A stretch of DNA of 64,000 nt from Paracoccus beibuensis (GCF_026162625.1 NZ_JAOTBD010000003.1:151375-215374); one strand, 5' to 3'; shown: positions 25,538-35,286, numbered from the stretch's first letter. The notes: generated by a model not told the origin, from the sequence alone. Made by a program: numbers and translations.

Positions 25538-26284
25538 TTATTCCCGGTTGCCCATGAACTGCAGCAGGAACATGAACAGGTTCAGGAAGTCGAGATAGAG
25601 GCGCAGGGCGCCCATGATCGCGCTCTTGCCGATGAAGTCGGCGTCCGAACCGGCCATCTGCAGGTAGGTGTTCTTGATGTTCTGCGTGTCATAGGCGGTG
25701 AGGCCGGCGAAGATCAGCACACCGATGAGCGAGATCGCGAACTGCATCGCGGGCGACTGCATGAAGATGTTCACGATCGACGCCACGATCAGGCCGATCA
25801 GGCCCATGATCAGGAAGCTGCCCCAGCCCGAGATGTCTTTCTTCGTCGTGTAACCCCAAAGCGACAGGCCGGCGAAGGCGATCGCGGTCACAAGGAACGT
25901 CTGCACGATCGACACGCCGGTATAGACGAGGAAGATCGAGCTGATCGACAGGCCCATCAGTGCGGCGAAGGCATAGAAGATGCCGGTCGCGGCCGACACG
26001 GACAGGCGGTTGATCGCCGCGCCGAAGGCGAAGACCATCAGCAGCGGGGCGAACATGATCACCCAGCGCAGCGGGGACGTATAGATCGCGGCGCCCAGGC
26101 CGGTCAGCTGCCCGTCCGGCGTCACGGCCGCGGCCGAGATGCCGTAAGCTGCGACGGCGGTCACACCCATCCCGACCGCCATCAGCCCATAAACCTTGTT
26201 CATGTAGGCCCGCAGGCCCTCATCGACCACCGCCCTGCGGGTGCCGACGCCCTGCGCGGTGCGGTAAGTGTTGTAATCTGCCAT
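25538..26284 (-). CDS. Bax inhibitor-1/YccA-family membrane protein
   Basis: The 248-residue protein has about seven hydrophobic helices and the UPF0005/BI-1 features: LRAYMNKVYGLMAVGMGVTA in the first helix, FAALMGLSISSIFLVYTG, and the conserved LTAYDTQNIKN segment before the last helices. It ends with LRLYLDFLNLFMFLLQFMG. The family affects membrane protein quality control (FtsH) and calcium leak. The ATG at 26284 has GGGGAG upstream; the frame continuing to 26461 is not credible coding sequence. It is monocistronic, with a clear terminator downstream. Confidence 0.93.
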   Translation of the reverse strand: MADYNTYRTAQGVGTRRAVVDEGLRAYMNKVYGLMAVGMGVTAVAAYGISAAAVTPDGQLTGLGAAIYTSPLRWVIMFAPLLMVFAFGAAINRLSVSAATGIFYAFAALMGLSISSIFLVYTGVSIVQTFLVTAIAFAGLSLWGYTTKKDISGWGSFLIMGLIGLIVASIVNIFMQSPAMQFAISLIGVLIFAGLTAYDTQNIKNTYLQMAGSDADFIGKSAIMGALRLYLDFLNLFMFLLQFMGNRE

Positions 26285-26387
26285 CGAAGTCTCCCCTGAA
26301 AGGCTGCCGGTTCCCGCCCGGCCTAGGCAGAATATTGGCCGAGATCGACGACAATTCAATGCCGGGACTGCGTCAAATCGTCCACCA

Positions 26388-27356
26388 TCACAGGGTGATG
26401 ACGACTTTTCCGACACTTCTGCGCTCTCGCAGCATCGAATAGCCGTCGGCCACGCGCTCAAGGGGCAGGACGGCGCCCGCGACGGGGTGCAGGCGGCCTT
26501 CGGCGAACATCGTGAAAAGCGCCGACATGCTGTCGCGCATCACCGTGATGTCGAGGGTGCGATAGCCGCCCCAGTAGAAGCCGTGGATCGCGATGTTCTT
26601 GACCAGCGCATGGTTCAGGGGCAGCGCGGAGGGGCGTCCGCCGGCGAAGCCGATTACCAGGAAGCGGCCGCCGGGACGCAGCGCGCCGAAGGCCGCCTCT
26701 CCGGTCGTGTCGCCGACTGCGTCATAGACCACGTCCGTCCCGCCCAGGTCCCGCAGGGCGGCCCGCAGGTCAGGGCAGGCGGCGCTGTCGATCACCTCGG
26801 CCGCGCCGGCTTCCGTCACGGTCCGCAGCCGGTCGGCCCCACGCGCGACGCCGATGACGCGCGCGCCCATCGCGCGCCCGATCTCGACCGCCGTCAGGCC
26901 CACGCCTCCGGCCGCGCCCGTCACGACAAGGGTCTGGCCGGGCTGCAATGCACCCCGTCCGGCAAGGGCCAGGTGACTTGTCCCATAAGCCACCTGGAAC
27001 CCCGCCGCCTGCTCGAAGCTCATGGCGTCCGGGATGGCCTGCGCCGCGTCGGGGGTCACCGCGACCACCTCGGCCAGGGTGCCGGGTGCCGACACGGCGA
27101 CGCGGGTTCCGGGGGCAAGCCCGCTGCCGGTAGGCGCGCTGATGACGGTTCCCGCCCCCTCCAGTCCGGGCACGAACGGAGCATCGGCCGATTCCTGATA
27201 TTTTCCGTGGGCTTTCAACAGATCGGCAAAGTTCAACGCCGCCGCGGCCATCCTGACCAGCACCCGGTCGCTGCCCGCAGGGGGAGCCATTGCGCTGGTC
27301 ACGACGGGGTCCGTCCCCAGAGCCTCGACCCGTGCCAAACGAATCAATTCTGTCAC
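26388..27356 (-). CDS. NADPH:quinone oxidoreductase-family (zinc-less MDR) protein
   Basis: The 322-residue medium-chain oxidoreductase has AAALNFADLLKAHGKYQ, FVPGLEGAGTV, and the nucleotide-binding LVVTGAAGGVGLTAVEIGRAMGARVIG. RFLVIGFAGGRPSALPLNHALVKN is typical of the QOR group. No zinc cysteines are present. It probably reduces quinones or enoyl compounds with NADPH. It is divergent from the Xre regulator gene across 191 bp. Confidence 0.9.
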   Translation of the reverse strand: MTELIRLARVEALGTDPVVTSAMAPPAGSDRVLVRMAAAALNFADLLKAHGKYQESADAPFVPGLEGAGTVISAPTGSGLAPGTRVAVSAPGTLAEVVAVTPDAAQAIPDAMSFEQAAGFQVAYGTSHLALAGRGALQPGQTLVVTGAAGGVGLTAVEIGRAMGARVIGVARGADRLRTVTEAGAAEVIDSAACPDLRAALRDLGGTDVVYDAVGDTTGEAAFGALRPGGRFLVIGFAGGRPSALPLNHALVKNIAIHGFYWGGYRTLDITVMRDSMSALFTMFAEGRLHPVAGAVLPLERVADGYSMLRERRSVGKVVITL

Positions 27357-27448
27357 TAGCGCCTCCGCAGTTCCGCCCCCAAAGCTTCACGACGTGGCGC
27401 TTGAAGTCAAACCAGCCGGAAGGATGACCGTTAAGGTGCCCTCAAGAC

Positions 27449-27515
27449 CTGTCCTTTTGGACAGAATAGGAGCGGTTAACCAAGTTGACACTCGATAAGT
27501 GTGCGGCTCTGAGAT
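27449..27515 (+). promoter_or_regulatory. Promoter/operator region of the Xre regulator
   Basis: A perfect hairpin dyad CTGTCC-TTTT-GGACAG lies at 27449-27464. A TTGACA -35-like hexamer (27485-27490) overlaps a second dyad ACACT-CGATA-AGTGT (27488-27502). TGAGAT at 27510 is a poor -10 with 19-bp spacing. The dyad on the -35 element is a sensible autorepression site for the gene starting at 27548. Confidence 0.45.
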
Positions 27516-27547
27516 ACCGCTCTCTTAGATTGCAAAGGGTTGCGGCA

Positions 27548-27907
27548 ATGAAGCACAGTGTAGATGTTCATGTTGGTAAGCGTATCCGCCATCGCCGTTG
27601 GATGATTGGAATGACTCAACAACAGCTGGCCGACAAGGTCGGCATCAAGTTCCAGCAGATTCAGAAGTATGAAACCGGCATGAACCGGGTTTCGGCTTCT
27701 CGTCTGTGGGATATCGCCAAGGCGGTCGACGTCCCCGTCAGCTTCTTCTTCGAAGGGCTGCAGGAGGGTGATCTGCCCGGCATGATCGAAGGCGACATTT
27801 TCGCCGACAAGGAGGCGCTGCAGCTGGTGCGTGCCTATTACACCATGCCCGAGGCGCAGCGCCGCCAGATCTTCGAACTAGCGCGCGTCCTTTCGGTCGC
27901 GGCCTGA
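27548..27907 (+). CDS. Xre-family helix-turn-helix transcriptional regulator
   Basis: The 119-residue protein has an N-terminal cro/C1-type HTH (KRIRHRRWMIGMTQQQLADKV, then QQIQKYETGMNRVSASRLWDIAKAV). A short acidic C-terminal region (about 72-119) ends in QRRQIFELARVLS. This small SinR-like form is widespread in Rhodobacteraceae. The target is unknown; autoregulation is suggested by the dyad at its promoter. The ATG at 27548 places the HTH at the usual distance from the N-terminus. Confidence 0.9.
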   Translation: MKHSVDVHVGKRIRHRRWMIGMTQQQLADKVGIKFQQIQKYETGMNRVSASRLWDIAKAVDVPVSFFFEGLQEGDLPGMIEGDIFADKEALQLVRAYYTMPEAQRRQIFELARVLSVAA

Positions 27908-27940
27908 CCGCCCGGATCGCCAGAAGGCGAATGACATCCG

Positions 27941-27973
27941 TGTCGTCCGGCGCTGCGTGACCGTCGGACGACA
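27941..27973. repeat. Inverted repeat downstream of the Xre gene
   Basis: Perfect 9-bp arms TGTCGTCCG (27941-27949) and CGGACGACA (27965-27973) enclose a 15-nt loop, 33 bp after the Xre stop. There is no T-tract on either strand, so it may be a factor-dependent terminator, an mRNA 3' stabiliser or a binding site. Confidence 0.4.
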
Positions 27974-28043
27974 TTACCGAAAGGCTGCTGGCCCCCGCTG
28001 GCGTGACGGGTTAAACCCCGTGTGACAACATCAGGGGGCCCGA

Positions 28044-28829
28044 ATGCAGGACGCTGCACAGATCATCCGCACCGCCCACGACATGGCCGATGCGGCGCGT
28101 GCCGCGATCCTGCCGCTGTTCCGCAGCGCCGACCTGGTGGCTGACAACAAGCGTCCCGCGGATTTCGATCCGGTGACGCAAGCCGACCGTGCCGCCGAAA
28201 CGGCGATGCGCGACGTGCTGGCGCGACAACGTCCGGACGATGCCATCCTGGGCGAGGAATTCGGACGCAGCACCGGCACAACCGGGCTGACCTGGATCCT
28301 CGATCCGATCGATGGAACGCGGGCCTTCCTCTGCGGCGCCCCCAGCTGGGGCGTCCTGATCGGCCTGTCCGACGGGCAGGGCGTGCGATACGGGATGATC
28401 GACCAGCCGTATACCGGAGAGCGGTTCGAGGGCGGGCTTGGCCGCGCGCTGCTGTCCGGGCCCCGGGGCACCCGCGATCTGCGGGTGCGGGGCCATGTCG
28501 CGCTGGACCACGCCATCCTGATGACGACCTTTCCTGAAGTCGGCGACGCGACCGAACATGCCGCCTTCCGGCGCGTGGCGGACAGGGTGCGGCTGACGCG
28601 CTACGGCCTCGACTGCTATGCCTATGCGCTGCTGGCGCTTGGCCAGATCGACCTGGTGATCGAGGCCGGCCTGCAGCCCTATGACATCGCCGGACCGCTG
28701 GCCGTGGTCGAGGCGGCGGGGGGCGTCGTCACCGACTGGCAGGGCGGTCCCGCAGCCGAAGGCGGCCAGGTCATCGCCGCCGCCTCTGCCCGCCTCCACC
28801 GCGAGGCGCTGGCGCTTCTGGCGGGCTGA
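28044..28829 (+). CDS. hisN: Histidinol-phosphatase, inositol-monophosphatase type
   Basis: The 261-residue protein has FDPVTQADRAAE, ILGEEFGRS, WILDPIDGTRAFLCGAPSWGVLIGL and QPYDIAGPLAVVEAAGG. The FLCGxPxWG and YDIAGxxxxVEAAGG forms are those seen in HisN-type histidinol phosphatases, which remove phosphate from histidinol phosphate in histidine biosynthesis. An inositol or nucleotide phosphatase role cannot be excluded. Start chosen at the ATG following GGGGG; it lies 32 bp before the mgtE gene. Confidence 0.82.
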   Translation: MQDAAQIIRTAHDMADAARAAILPLFRSADLVADNKRPADFDPVTQADRAAETAMRDVLARQRPDDAILGEEFGRSTGTTGLTWILDPIDGTRAFLCGAPSWGVLIGLSDGQGVRYGMIDQPYTGERFEGGLGRALLSGPRGTRDLRVRGHVALDHAILMTTFPEVGDATEHAAFRRVADRVRLTRYGLDCYAYALLALGQIDLVIEAGLQPYDIAGPLAVVEAAGGVVTDWQGGPAAEGGQVIAAASARLHREALALLAG

Positions 28830-28861
28830 CCCGCGATGTTTCAAGATCAAGCGACGGGGGC

Positions 28862-30259
28862 ATGATGGCCGAGGACAGCCAGCGCAACGAAGCCCAGTAC
28901 GACCAGGACGAGGACGACTTCGGCCCTACTCCCGAGCTTCTGGCCGAGATCGATGAGGCCATCGACTCCGGCGACACTCAGACGCTGAACGCCGCGCTGG
29001 AGCCGATGCACGCGGCCGACATCGCCGACCTGATCGAGCGGCTTGCGACGCCGCGCCGGCGGGTGTTCCTCGAACTCTATGCCGAGCAGATCGACGGCGA
29101 GATCCTGTCCGAGATCGACGAGTCGATCCGCGAGGACGTGATCGAGCAACTGCCGCGCGAGGTTCTGGCCGAAGCCGTCCGCGAGATGGACAGCGACGAC
29201 GTCGTGGACCTGGTCGAGGACCTGGACCAGCCAGAACGGGACCAGATCCTGGCGGCGCTGGATGCGGGCGACCGCGCCGCGGTCCAGCAGTCGCTGGCCT
29301 ATCCCGAATACTCCGCCGGCCGCCTGATGCAGTCCGAGGTGGTGACCGCGCCCGAACACTGGACCGTGGGCCACACCATCGACTTCATCCGGTCCGAGGA
29401 ATGGCTGCCAGAGCAGTTCTATCACGTCATCCTGGTCGACCCGCGCCGTCACCCCACGGGCTATGTCACGCTGGGGCGGCTGCTGGCGTCGCGCCGCGAC
29501 GCGACATTGCGCGACCTGGCCGAGGACAGCTTCCGCACCATCAGCGCCTATGCCGAAGAGGGCGACGTCGCATATGTCTTCAACCAGTATCACCTGATCT
29601 CTGCGCCCGTGGTCGACCGGCACGACCGTCTGGTCGGCGTCATCACCATCGATGACGCCATGGCGATCCTGGACGAGGAGCACGAGGAGGACATCCTGCG
29701 CCTGGCCGGCGTCGGCGACGAATCCAGCATCAACGATACGGTCCTGCAGACGGTCGGCCAGCGGGTGCCCTGGCTTGGTGCGAACATCGTGACCGCGTTG
29801 GCGGCCGCAAGCGTGATCGCGATCTTCGAGGGCGCCATCGCGCAGCTTGTGGCGTTGGCGGTCCTGATGCCCATCGTCGCCTCGATGGGCGGCAATGCCG
29901 GCACGCAGACGCTGACCGTGGCCGTCCGCGGCCTGGCGACGCGCGACTTGTCACGGTCGAACGCGCTGCGGGTCATCCGGCGCGAGGTCATGGTCGGGCT
30001 TCTCAACGGCGCCATCTTCGGCGTGATCATGGCTGCGATCACGATGCTCTGGTTCCAGGAGCCGGGCCTGTCGCTGGTGATCGGGATCGCGATGATCGTC
30101 AATCTTCTGGTGGCGGCGCTCGCGGGCATCCTGATCCCGCTGGCCTTGAACAAGCTGGGGGCGGACCCGGCGCTTGCCTCGGGGACGTTCGTGACGATGA
30201 TGACCGACGTGATCGGCTTTCTGGCCTTCCTGGGCCTGGCGACGGTGGTGCTGCTATGA
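28862..30259 (+). CDS. mgtE: MgtE magnesium transporter
   Basis: The 465-residue protein has the MgtE architecture. An acidic N-terminal superhelical domain (about 30-150) includes LNAALEPMHAADIADLIE. Two CBS domains follow (EVVTAPEHWTVGHTIDFIR; FNQYHLISAPVVDRHDRLVGVITIDD). The C-terminal five-TM channel begins at about 300, with PIVASMGGNAGTQTLTV and FVTMMTDVIGFLAFLGLA. Magnesium binding to the cytosolic domains closes the pore in characterised homologues. The stop overlaps the next start by 4 bp. Confidence 0.95.
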   Translation: MMAEDSQRNEAQYDQDEDDFGPTPELLAEIDEAIDSGDTQTLNAALEPMHAADIADLIERLATPRRRVFLELYAEQIDGEILSEIDESIREDVIEQLPREVLAEAVREMDSDDVVDLVEDLDQPERDQILAALDAGDRAAVQQSLAYPEYSAGRLMQSEVVTAPEHWTVGHTIDFIRSEEWLPEQFYHVILVDPRRHPTGYVTLGRLLASRRDATLRDLAEDSFRTISAYAEEGDVAYVFNQYHLISAPVVDRHDRLVGVITIDDAMAILDEEHEEDILRLAGVGDESSINDTVLQTVGQRVPWLGANIVTALAAASVIAIFEGAIAQLVALAVLMPIVASMGGNAGTQTLTVAVRGLATRDLSRSNALRVIRREVMVGLLNGAIFGVIMAAITMLWFQEPGLSLVIGIAMIVNLLVAALAGILIPLALNKLGADPALASGTFVTMMTDVIGFLAFLGLATVVLL

Positions 30260-30795
30260 CGACGGCGAAAGAGGGATTGCGGGCGCAGGCGCTGGCGGCG
30301 CGGGCGCAGGGGGGCGACGACGCGGCCCTGGACCGGCATCTGCGGCACGCCCTGCGGCCCTATTCCGGGGCCGTCCTGGCTGGATACTGGCCGATGCGGG
30401 ACGAGGCCGACCCCCGGCCCGCCATGGGCGCGCACGACGGCCCGGTGGTCCTTCCCGTCGTTCCCGGCCGCGCGCGCCCGCTGCTGTTCCGCCTGTGGGA
30501 CGGGCGCGACCTTGTGCCGGGAACCTTCGGGACCTCTCATCCGCCCGAAGACGCGCCCCAGATGCGCCCCGACGTGCTGATCGTGCCGCTTGCGGGGTTC
30601 GACGCGATAGGCAACCGGTTGGGCTATGGCGGCGGCTTCTATGACCGCACGTTGGAGGTGCTGCGCGAATCGGGACCGGTGGCAGCCATCGGGCTGGCCT
30701 ATGCCTGCCAGGAACTGCCCGCGATTTCGGCAGAGCCCTTTGACGAGCCGCTGGATATGATCGTCACCGACATTGGTCTGCGAAAATTCCGCTGA
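30256..30795 (+). CDS. 5-formyltetrahydrofolate cyclo-ligase
   Basis: The 179-residue protein has the family's ATP and folate motifs: an N-terminal basic segment (KEGLRAQALAARAQ), AGYWPMRDEADPRP, and the C-terminal PLAGFDAIGNRLGYGGGFYDRTL. It converts 5-formyl-THF to 5,10-methenyl-THF. Coupling to mgtE by an ATGA overlap is a positional oddity, since the two functions are unrelated apart from the enzyme's magnesium need. Confidence 0.93.
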   Translation: MTTAKEGLRAQALAARAQGGDDAALDRHLRHALRPYSGAVLAGYWPMRDEADPRPAMGAHDGPVVLPVVPGRARPLLFRLWDGRDLVPGTFGTSHPPEDAPQMRPDVLIVPLAGFDAIGNRLGYGGGFYDRTLEVLRESGPVAAIGLAYACQELPAISAEPFDEPLDMIVTDIGLRKFR

Positions 30796-31237
30796 AGCGG
30801 TCGGAATGTGGCGGATTTGCAACCGCTGTGTGCAACCTGCGGATGAGGTCGGGATAAGCCTGTGGAAAGTCGCTGAACGACTTTCCACACTGGCTTGAGG
30901 CGGCAGGAAAAATTTCGCTCCAGCGTGTCTGGGGGCCGATGACCTGGCGTCATCTGTGCGCGAATCTGCGGCCCTGCAGCGTCGCCCCCTGTCAACGGCC
31001 AAGCACGCGTTAACTGTAAAAATACCTGTTGAACTGCTGCCGCTGCGCCGTCAACTTGTGGAAAGACGCCAGAACGGCACCAGATGTGGTAGAGGTCTCA
31101 TGCCCTGCCACAAGTGCGATCCGAACCGAAAGCCATCGCCGGGGCCGCCCGGGCGCATCCTCGGCGTAAGCCAGGCGCATGCTTTCGCGCAATCGCAGGT
31201 GACCGCGGGGCGGGCGACAGTTCAACAGGGGATTGGC
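30796..31237. promoter_or_regulatory. Upstream region of nrdJ with a perfect 12-bp inverted repeat
   Basis: This 442-bp gap holds no convincing gene. Its main feature is a perfect dyad, TGTGGAAAGTCG (30861-30872) and CGACTTTCCACA (30878-30889), around CTGAA. The half-site TTGTGGAAAGACG recurs near 31055. The half-sites resemble the DnaA box (TGTGGATAA) with mismatches. A GTTAAC site lies near 31010. I did not recognise an adenosylcobalamin riboswitch or canonical NrdR boxes. CAGGGGATTGGC precedes the nrdJ ATG. Confidence 0.5.
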
Positions 31238-34200
31238 ATGCAGATCGAACGGCGATTCACTACGGAAACCGGCGGAGCCTATGGCGGCATCGGGTTCACC
31301 ACAACCGTCAGCGAGATACGCAACCCCGACGGCACCACCGTCTTCCGCAACGACCGCGTCGAGGTCCCCTTGGGCTGGAGCCAGGTGGCCAGCGACGTCA
31401 TCGCCCAGAAGTATTTCCGCAGGGCGGGGGTGCCGGCCCGCCTGAAGCCCGTCAAGGAGCGCGGCGTCCCCGAGTTCCTGTGGCGCAGCGTCGCTGACGA
31501 TGCCGCCCTGCAGGACCTGCCCGAGGACCAGCGCTACGTGGGTGAGACGAGCGCTGCGCAGGTGTTCGACCGGCTGGCGGGGGCCTGGACCTATTGGGGG
31601 TGGAAGGGCGGCTATTTCAGCAGGGAAGAGGATGCCCGCGCCTATCTGGACGAGATGCGGCACATGCTGGCCCGCCAGATGGCGGCGCCGAACAGCCCGC
31701 AATGGTTCAACACCGGGCTGCACTGGGCCTATGGCATCGACGGGCCGGGGCAGGGACACTTCCATGTCGACTACAAGACCGGCAAGCTGACCGCGTCCTC
31801 CAGCGCCTATGAACATCCGCAGCCGCATGCCTGCTTCATCCAGTCGGTCAGCGACGACCTCGTGAACGACGGCGGCATCATGGACCTGTGGGTCCGCGAG
31901 GCGCGCCTGTTCAAGTATGGCAGCGGCACTGGCACGAACTTCAGCAGCCTGCGCGGCGAGGGCGAGAGGCTGTCGGGCGGCGGCAAGTCCAGTGGCCTGA
32001 TGGGTTTCCTGAAGATCGGCGATCGCGCGGCGGGCGCGATCAAGTCGGGCGGGACCACGCGGCGGGCGGCCAAGATGGTCATCTGCGACATGGACCACCC
32101 CGACATCGAGGCCTTCATCAACTGGAAGGTCATCGAGGAGCAGAAGGTCGCGAGCCTTGTCGCCGGATCGAAGATGCACGAGCGCGAGCTGAACGCGATC
32201 TTCGCCGCCATCCGCACCTGGGACGGCCGGGCCGAGGACGCCACCGACCCTGCCGCCAACGAGGCGCTGAAGGCCGCGATCAAGTCGGCCAAGCGCGCGA
32301 TGATCCCGGAAACCTATGTGAACCGGGTCCTGCAATACGCGCGCCAGGGCTTCGACAGAATCGAGTTTCCGACCTATGACACGGACTGGGACTCCGAGGC
32401 CTATGTCAGCGTGTCGGGCCAGAACTCGAACAACTCGGTTCGGGTGACGGATGCCTTCCTGCGCGCCGTGCGCGAGGATGCCCCGTGGGAGCTGATCCGC
32501 CGCACCGACGGCAAGGTGGCCAAGACCGTCAGCGCGCGCGAGCTGTGGGACCAGATCGGCCATGCCGCATGGGCCTGCGCGGATCCCGGCATCCAGTTCC
32601 ACGACACGGTCAACGCCTGGCATACCTGCCCCGAGGACGGGCCGATCCGCGGCAGCAATCCCTGCAGCGAATACATGTTCCTGGACGACACGGCCTGCAA
32701 CCTGGCCTCGATGAACCTGCTGACCTTCTGGACCGAGGGCCGCTTCGACGCGGATGCCTATGTCCATGCCAGTCGGCTGTGGACCGTGACGCTGGAGATC
32801 AGCGTGCTGATGGCGCAGTTCCCGTCGAAGGAGATCGCGCAGCGGTCCTATGACTTCCGCACGCTGGGTCTGGGATATGCCAATATCGGTGGCCTGCTGA
32901 TGAACATGGGTCTGGGCTATGACAGCGACGGGGGCCGCGCGCTGTGCGGGGCGCTGTCGGCGATCATGACCGGCGTGGCTTATGCCACCTCGGCCGCGAT
33001 GGCGGCGGAACTGGGCGCCTTCCCCGGCTATGCCCGCAACGCCGACCACATGCTGCGGGTGATCCGCAACCACCGTGCCGCCGCCCATGGCACCGAATGC
33101 GAGGGCGTGAACGTCGCCCCCGTGGCGCTGGATGCGGCCAACTGCCCCGACCCGGCGCTGGCGGCCCTGGCCCGCGCGGCCTGGGACGAGGCGCTGGCCC
33201 TGGGGCAGGCGCATGGATTCCGCAACGCCCAGACCACGGTCATCGCGCCCACCGGCACGATCGGCCTCGTGATGGATTGCGACACCACGGGGATCGAGCC
33301 CGACTTCGCGCTGGTCAAGTTCAAGAAGCTGGCCGGCGGCGGCTACTTCAAGATCATCAACCAGTCGGTCCCCGCGGCCCTGGCCAAGCTGGGCTACCCA
33401 TCGGCGCAGATCGAAGAGATCGTGGGCCATGCCGTGGGCCACGCCTCGCTTGGCAACTGCCCGGCGATCAACCATTCCTCGCTGGCCGGTCACGGCTTTG
33501 GCGCGGCAGAGATCGCCCGGATCGAGGCCGCGCTGGCCTCAGCCTTCGACATCCGCTTCGTCTTCAACCAGTGGACCCTGGGCGAGGATTTCTGCCGCGG
33601 CACCTTGGGCATTCCCGCCGAGAAGCTGGCCGACCCGGCCTTCGACCTTCTGCGCCACCTGGGCTTTACCCGCGCGCAGATCGACGCGGCCAACGATCAT
33701 GTCTGCGGAACGATGACGCTGGAAGGGGCGCCGCATCTGAAGCCCGAACATCTGTCGGTCTTCGATTGCGCCAACGCCTGCGGCAAGACCGGCAAGCGCT
33801 ACCTGTCGGTCGAAAGCCATATCCGCATGATGGCGGCGGCGCAGTCCTTCATCTCGGGCGCGATCAGCAAGACGATCAACATGCATTCCAGCGCCACCAT
33901 CGATGACACGCTGGCCGCCTATGAGCTGTCGCACAGCCTGGGGATCAAGGCCAATGCGCTTTATCGTGACGGCTCCAAGCTGTCGCAGCCCCTGGCAAGC
34001 GCGCTGGTCGAGGATGACGACGACGCGCAGGAGGCGCTGGTCCACGGCTCGAACCATGACAAGGCGGTCGTGCTGGCCGAGAAGATCGTCGAGCGCGTCA
34101 TCGTCAAGGAGATCGTGCGCAGCCACCGCGAAAAGCTGCCGCAGCGCCGCAAGGGATACACTCAGAAGGCCATCGTCGGCGGGCACAAGGTCTATCTGCG

Positions 34201-34834
34201 CACCGGCGAATATGACGATGGCGGTCTGGGAGAGATCTTCATCGACATGCACAAGGAAGGCGCGGGCTTCCGGGCGATGATGAACAATTTCGCCATCGCC
34301 GTGTCCGTGGGCCTGCAATACGGCGTGCCGCTGGAGGAGTTCGTGGACGCCTTCACCTTCACCCGGTTCGAGCCGGCGGGCATGGTGCAGGGCAATGACA
34401 GCATCAAGAACGCGACCTCGATCATCGACTATGTGTTCCGCGAACTTGCTGTCAGCTATCTGGACCGCACCGATCTGGCACATGTGGCCCCCGAAGGCGC
34501 GCGCTTCGACGAGATGGGCGGCGGCGAGGGCGAGGGCCGTCAGGCCCCGGTCACCGAGCAGTCCGAGCTGAAATCGCTGACCATGCTGAAGCAGATCAGC
34601 AGCGCCGGCTACCTGCGCAAGCGCCTGCCGCACGACCTGATGGTGCTGCAGGCCGGCACGGCGACCGCCGCCGTGGCAACGGGCATGGCCGAGGTCGGGC
34701 TGGACCTGCGCACCAAGGCCCGGATGCAGGGCTACGAGGGCGATCCCTGCGGCGAATGCGGCAACTACACGCTGGTCCGCAACGGGACCTGCATGAAGTG
34801 CAACACCTGCGGCGGCACCAGCGGCTGCAGCTGA
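31238..34834 (+). CDS. nrdJ: Adenosylcobalamin-dependent (class II) ribonucleotide reductase
   Basis: The 1198-residue enzyme reduces ribonucleotides for DNA synthesis using coenzyme B12. Visible features are the [15 protein letters not shown] and [19 protein letters not shown] specificity/loop regions, the thiyl-region [21 protein letters not shown], and [16 protein letters not shown]. The C-terminal redox/zinc tail has [23 protein letters not shown]. The frame is open upstream to 30956, but the ATG at 31238 gives the normal N-terminus ([13 protein letters not shown]) and has a GGGG ribosome site. The long non-coding leader suggests regulated transcription. Confidence 0.96.
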   Translation: MQIERRFTTETGGAYGGIGFTTTVSEIRNPDGTTVFRNDRVEVPLGWSQVASDVIAQKYFRRAGVPARLKPVKERGVPEFLWRSVADDAALQDLPEDQRYVGETSAAQVFDRLAGAWTYWGWKGGYFSREEDARAYLDEMRHMLARQMAAPNSPQWFNTGLHWAYGIDGPGQGHFHVDYKTGKLTASSSAYEHPQPHACFIQSVSDDLVNDGGIMDLWVREARLFKYGSGTGTNFSSLRGEGERLSGGGKSSGLMGFLKIGDRAAGAIKSGGTTRRAAKMVICDMDHPDIEAFINWKVIEEQKVASLVAGSKMHERELNAIFAAIRTWDGRAEDATDPAANEALKAAIKSAKRAMIPETYVNRVLQYARQGFDRIEFPTYDTDWDSEAYVSVSGQNSNNSVRVTDAFLRAVREDAPWELIRRTDGKVAKTVSARELWDQIGHAAWACADPGIQFHDTVNAWHTCPEDGPIRGSNPCSEYMFLDDTACNLASMNLLTFWTEGRFDADAYVHASRLWTVTLEISVLMAQFPSKEIAQRSYDFRTLGLGYANIGGLLMNMGLGYDSDGGRALCGALSAIMTGVAYATSAAMAAELGAFPGYARNADHMLRVIRNHRAAAHGTECEGVNVAPVALDAANCPDPALAALARAAWDEALALGQAHGFRNAQTTVIAPTGTIGLVMDCDTTGIEPDFALVKFKKLAGGGYFKIINQSVPAALAKLGYPSAQIEEIVGHAVGHASLGNCPAINHSSLAGHGFGAAEIARIEAALASAFDIRFVFNQWTLGEDFCRGTLGIPAEKLADPAFDLLRHLGFTRAQIDAANDHVCGTMTLEGAPHLKPEHLSVFDCANACGKTGKRYLSVESHIRMMAAAQSFISGAISKTINMHSSATIDDTLAAYELSHSLGIKANALYRDGSKLSQPLASALVEDDDDAQEALVHGSNHDKAVVLAEKIVERVIVKEIVRSHREKLPQRRKGYTQKAIVGGHKVYLRTGEYDDGGLGEIFIDMHKEGAGFRAMMNNFAIAVSVGLQYGVPLEEFVDAFTFTRFEPAGMVQGNDSIKNATSIIDYVFRELAVSYLDRTDLAHVAPEGARFDEMGGGEGEGRQAPVTEQSELKSLTMLKQISSAGYLRKRLPHDLMVLQAGTATAAVATGMAEVGLDLRTKARMQGYEGDPCGECGNYTLVRNGTCMKCNTCGGTSGCS

Positions 34835-34845
34835 GGGATTGGGTT

Positions 34846-34874
34846 GGGGCGCGAAGCAGGACCCTTCGCGCCCC
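34846..34874 (+). terminator. Stem-loop terminator after nrdJ
   Basis: A perfect 11-bp stem GGGGCGCGAAG / CTTCGCGCCCC with a 7-nt loop begins 12 bp after the nrdJ stop. It lacks a T-tract, so termination efficiency is uncertain. Confidence 0.55.
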
Positions 34875-34980
34875 GGCCGCCTTGCATGATCCAAGGCACA
34901 TGCGAGGCAAACCTGCCGACCTTTTGTGGCCCTATTATCGGACCACGTCAAAGTCGCAGGTTCAATGGGTGCCTCTGGTC

Positions 34981-35022
34981 TCCACAGGCTCATCCCCGAC
35001 ATTCGGGCTTCCCTGTGGATAA
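34981..35022. promoter_or_regulatory. Perfect DnaA box with an inverted partner upstream of the YjzC-like gene
   Basis: TGTGGATAA (35014-35022) is an exact reverse complement of the consensus DnaA box TTATCCACA. An inverted TCCACAGG at 34981-34988 pairs with CCTGTGGA at 35012-35019. The region also serves as leader of the small gene starting at 35039. DnaA control is an inference from the match alone. Confidence 0.45.
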
Positions 35023-35038
35023 CAGAAGGAGATCCAGC

Positions 35039-35215
35039 ATGGGTGGAAGGAAACCCGGACAGAGTTCCGGCAGAGACGGCGGCACCTCCCCGGAGGTCGG
35101 GCCGCGCGGAGGCCAGCGGCCGAACTTCACGACCGTGCCTAACAACAGGCCGATGCCCCCGACGTCCAAGCCGAACTCGAAGTGGGGTCCTGTGAGAACC
35201 ACGCCTGACAGCTGA
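35039..35215 (+). CDS. YjzC-like small protein
   Basis: This 58-residue protein starts MGGRKPGQSSGRDGG and continues EVGPRGGQ, FTTVPNNRPMPPT and VRTTPDS. The RPGQ...GG..EVGPRGG pattern recalls the YjzC family of small proteins of unknown function. The ATG at 35039 is preceded by AGAAGGAGATCCAGC, a strong ribosome site, which supports real translation. No signal or membrane segment is present. It has its own terminator-like hairpin downstream. Confidence 0.7.
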   Translation: MGGRKPGQSSGRDGGTSPEVGPRGGQRPNFTTVPNNRPMPPTSKPNSKWGPVRTTPDS

Positions 35216-35257
35216 ACGGCTGTCGCGGCAGCGGCCGACGGCAAGTTTTCCAGCACT

Positions 35258-35286
35258 GACCCCCTGCGCCCCGGCGCGGGGGGGTC
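35258..35286 (+). terminator. GC-rich hairpin after the YjzC-like gene
   Basis: GACCCCCTGCGCC pairs with GGCGCGGGGGGGTC with one bulge, 42 bp after the stop. It is followed by CCTGAAACTTTT, a weak T-rich tail. Confidence 0.5.

Noticed and set aside
30796..31237. Adenosylcobalamin riboswitch upstream of nrdJ
   Set aside because: No recognisable B12-box sequence was seen; the dyad present is better explained as a protein site or hairpin. A covariance search would settle it.
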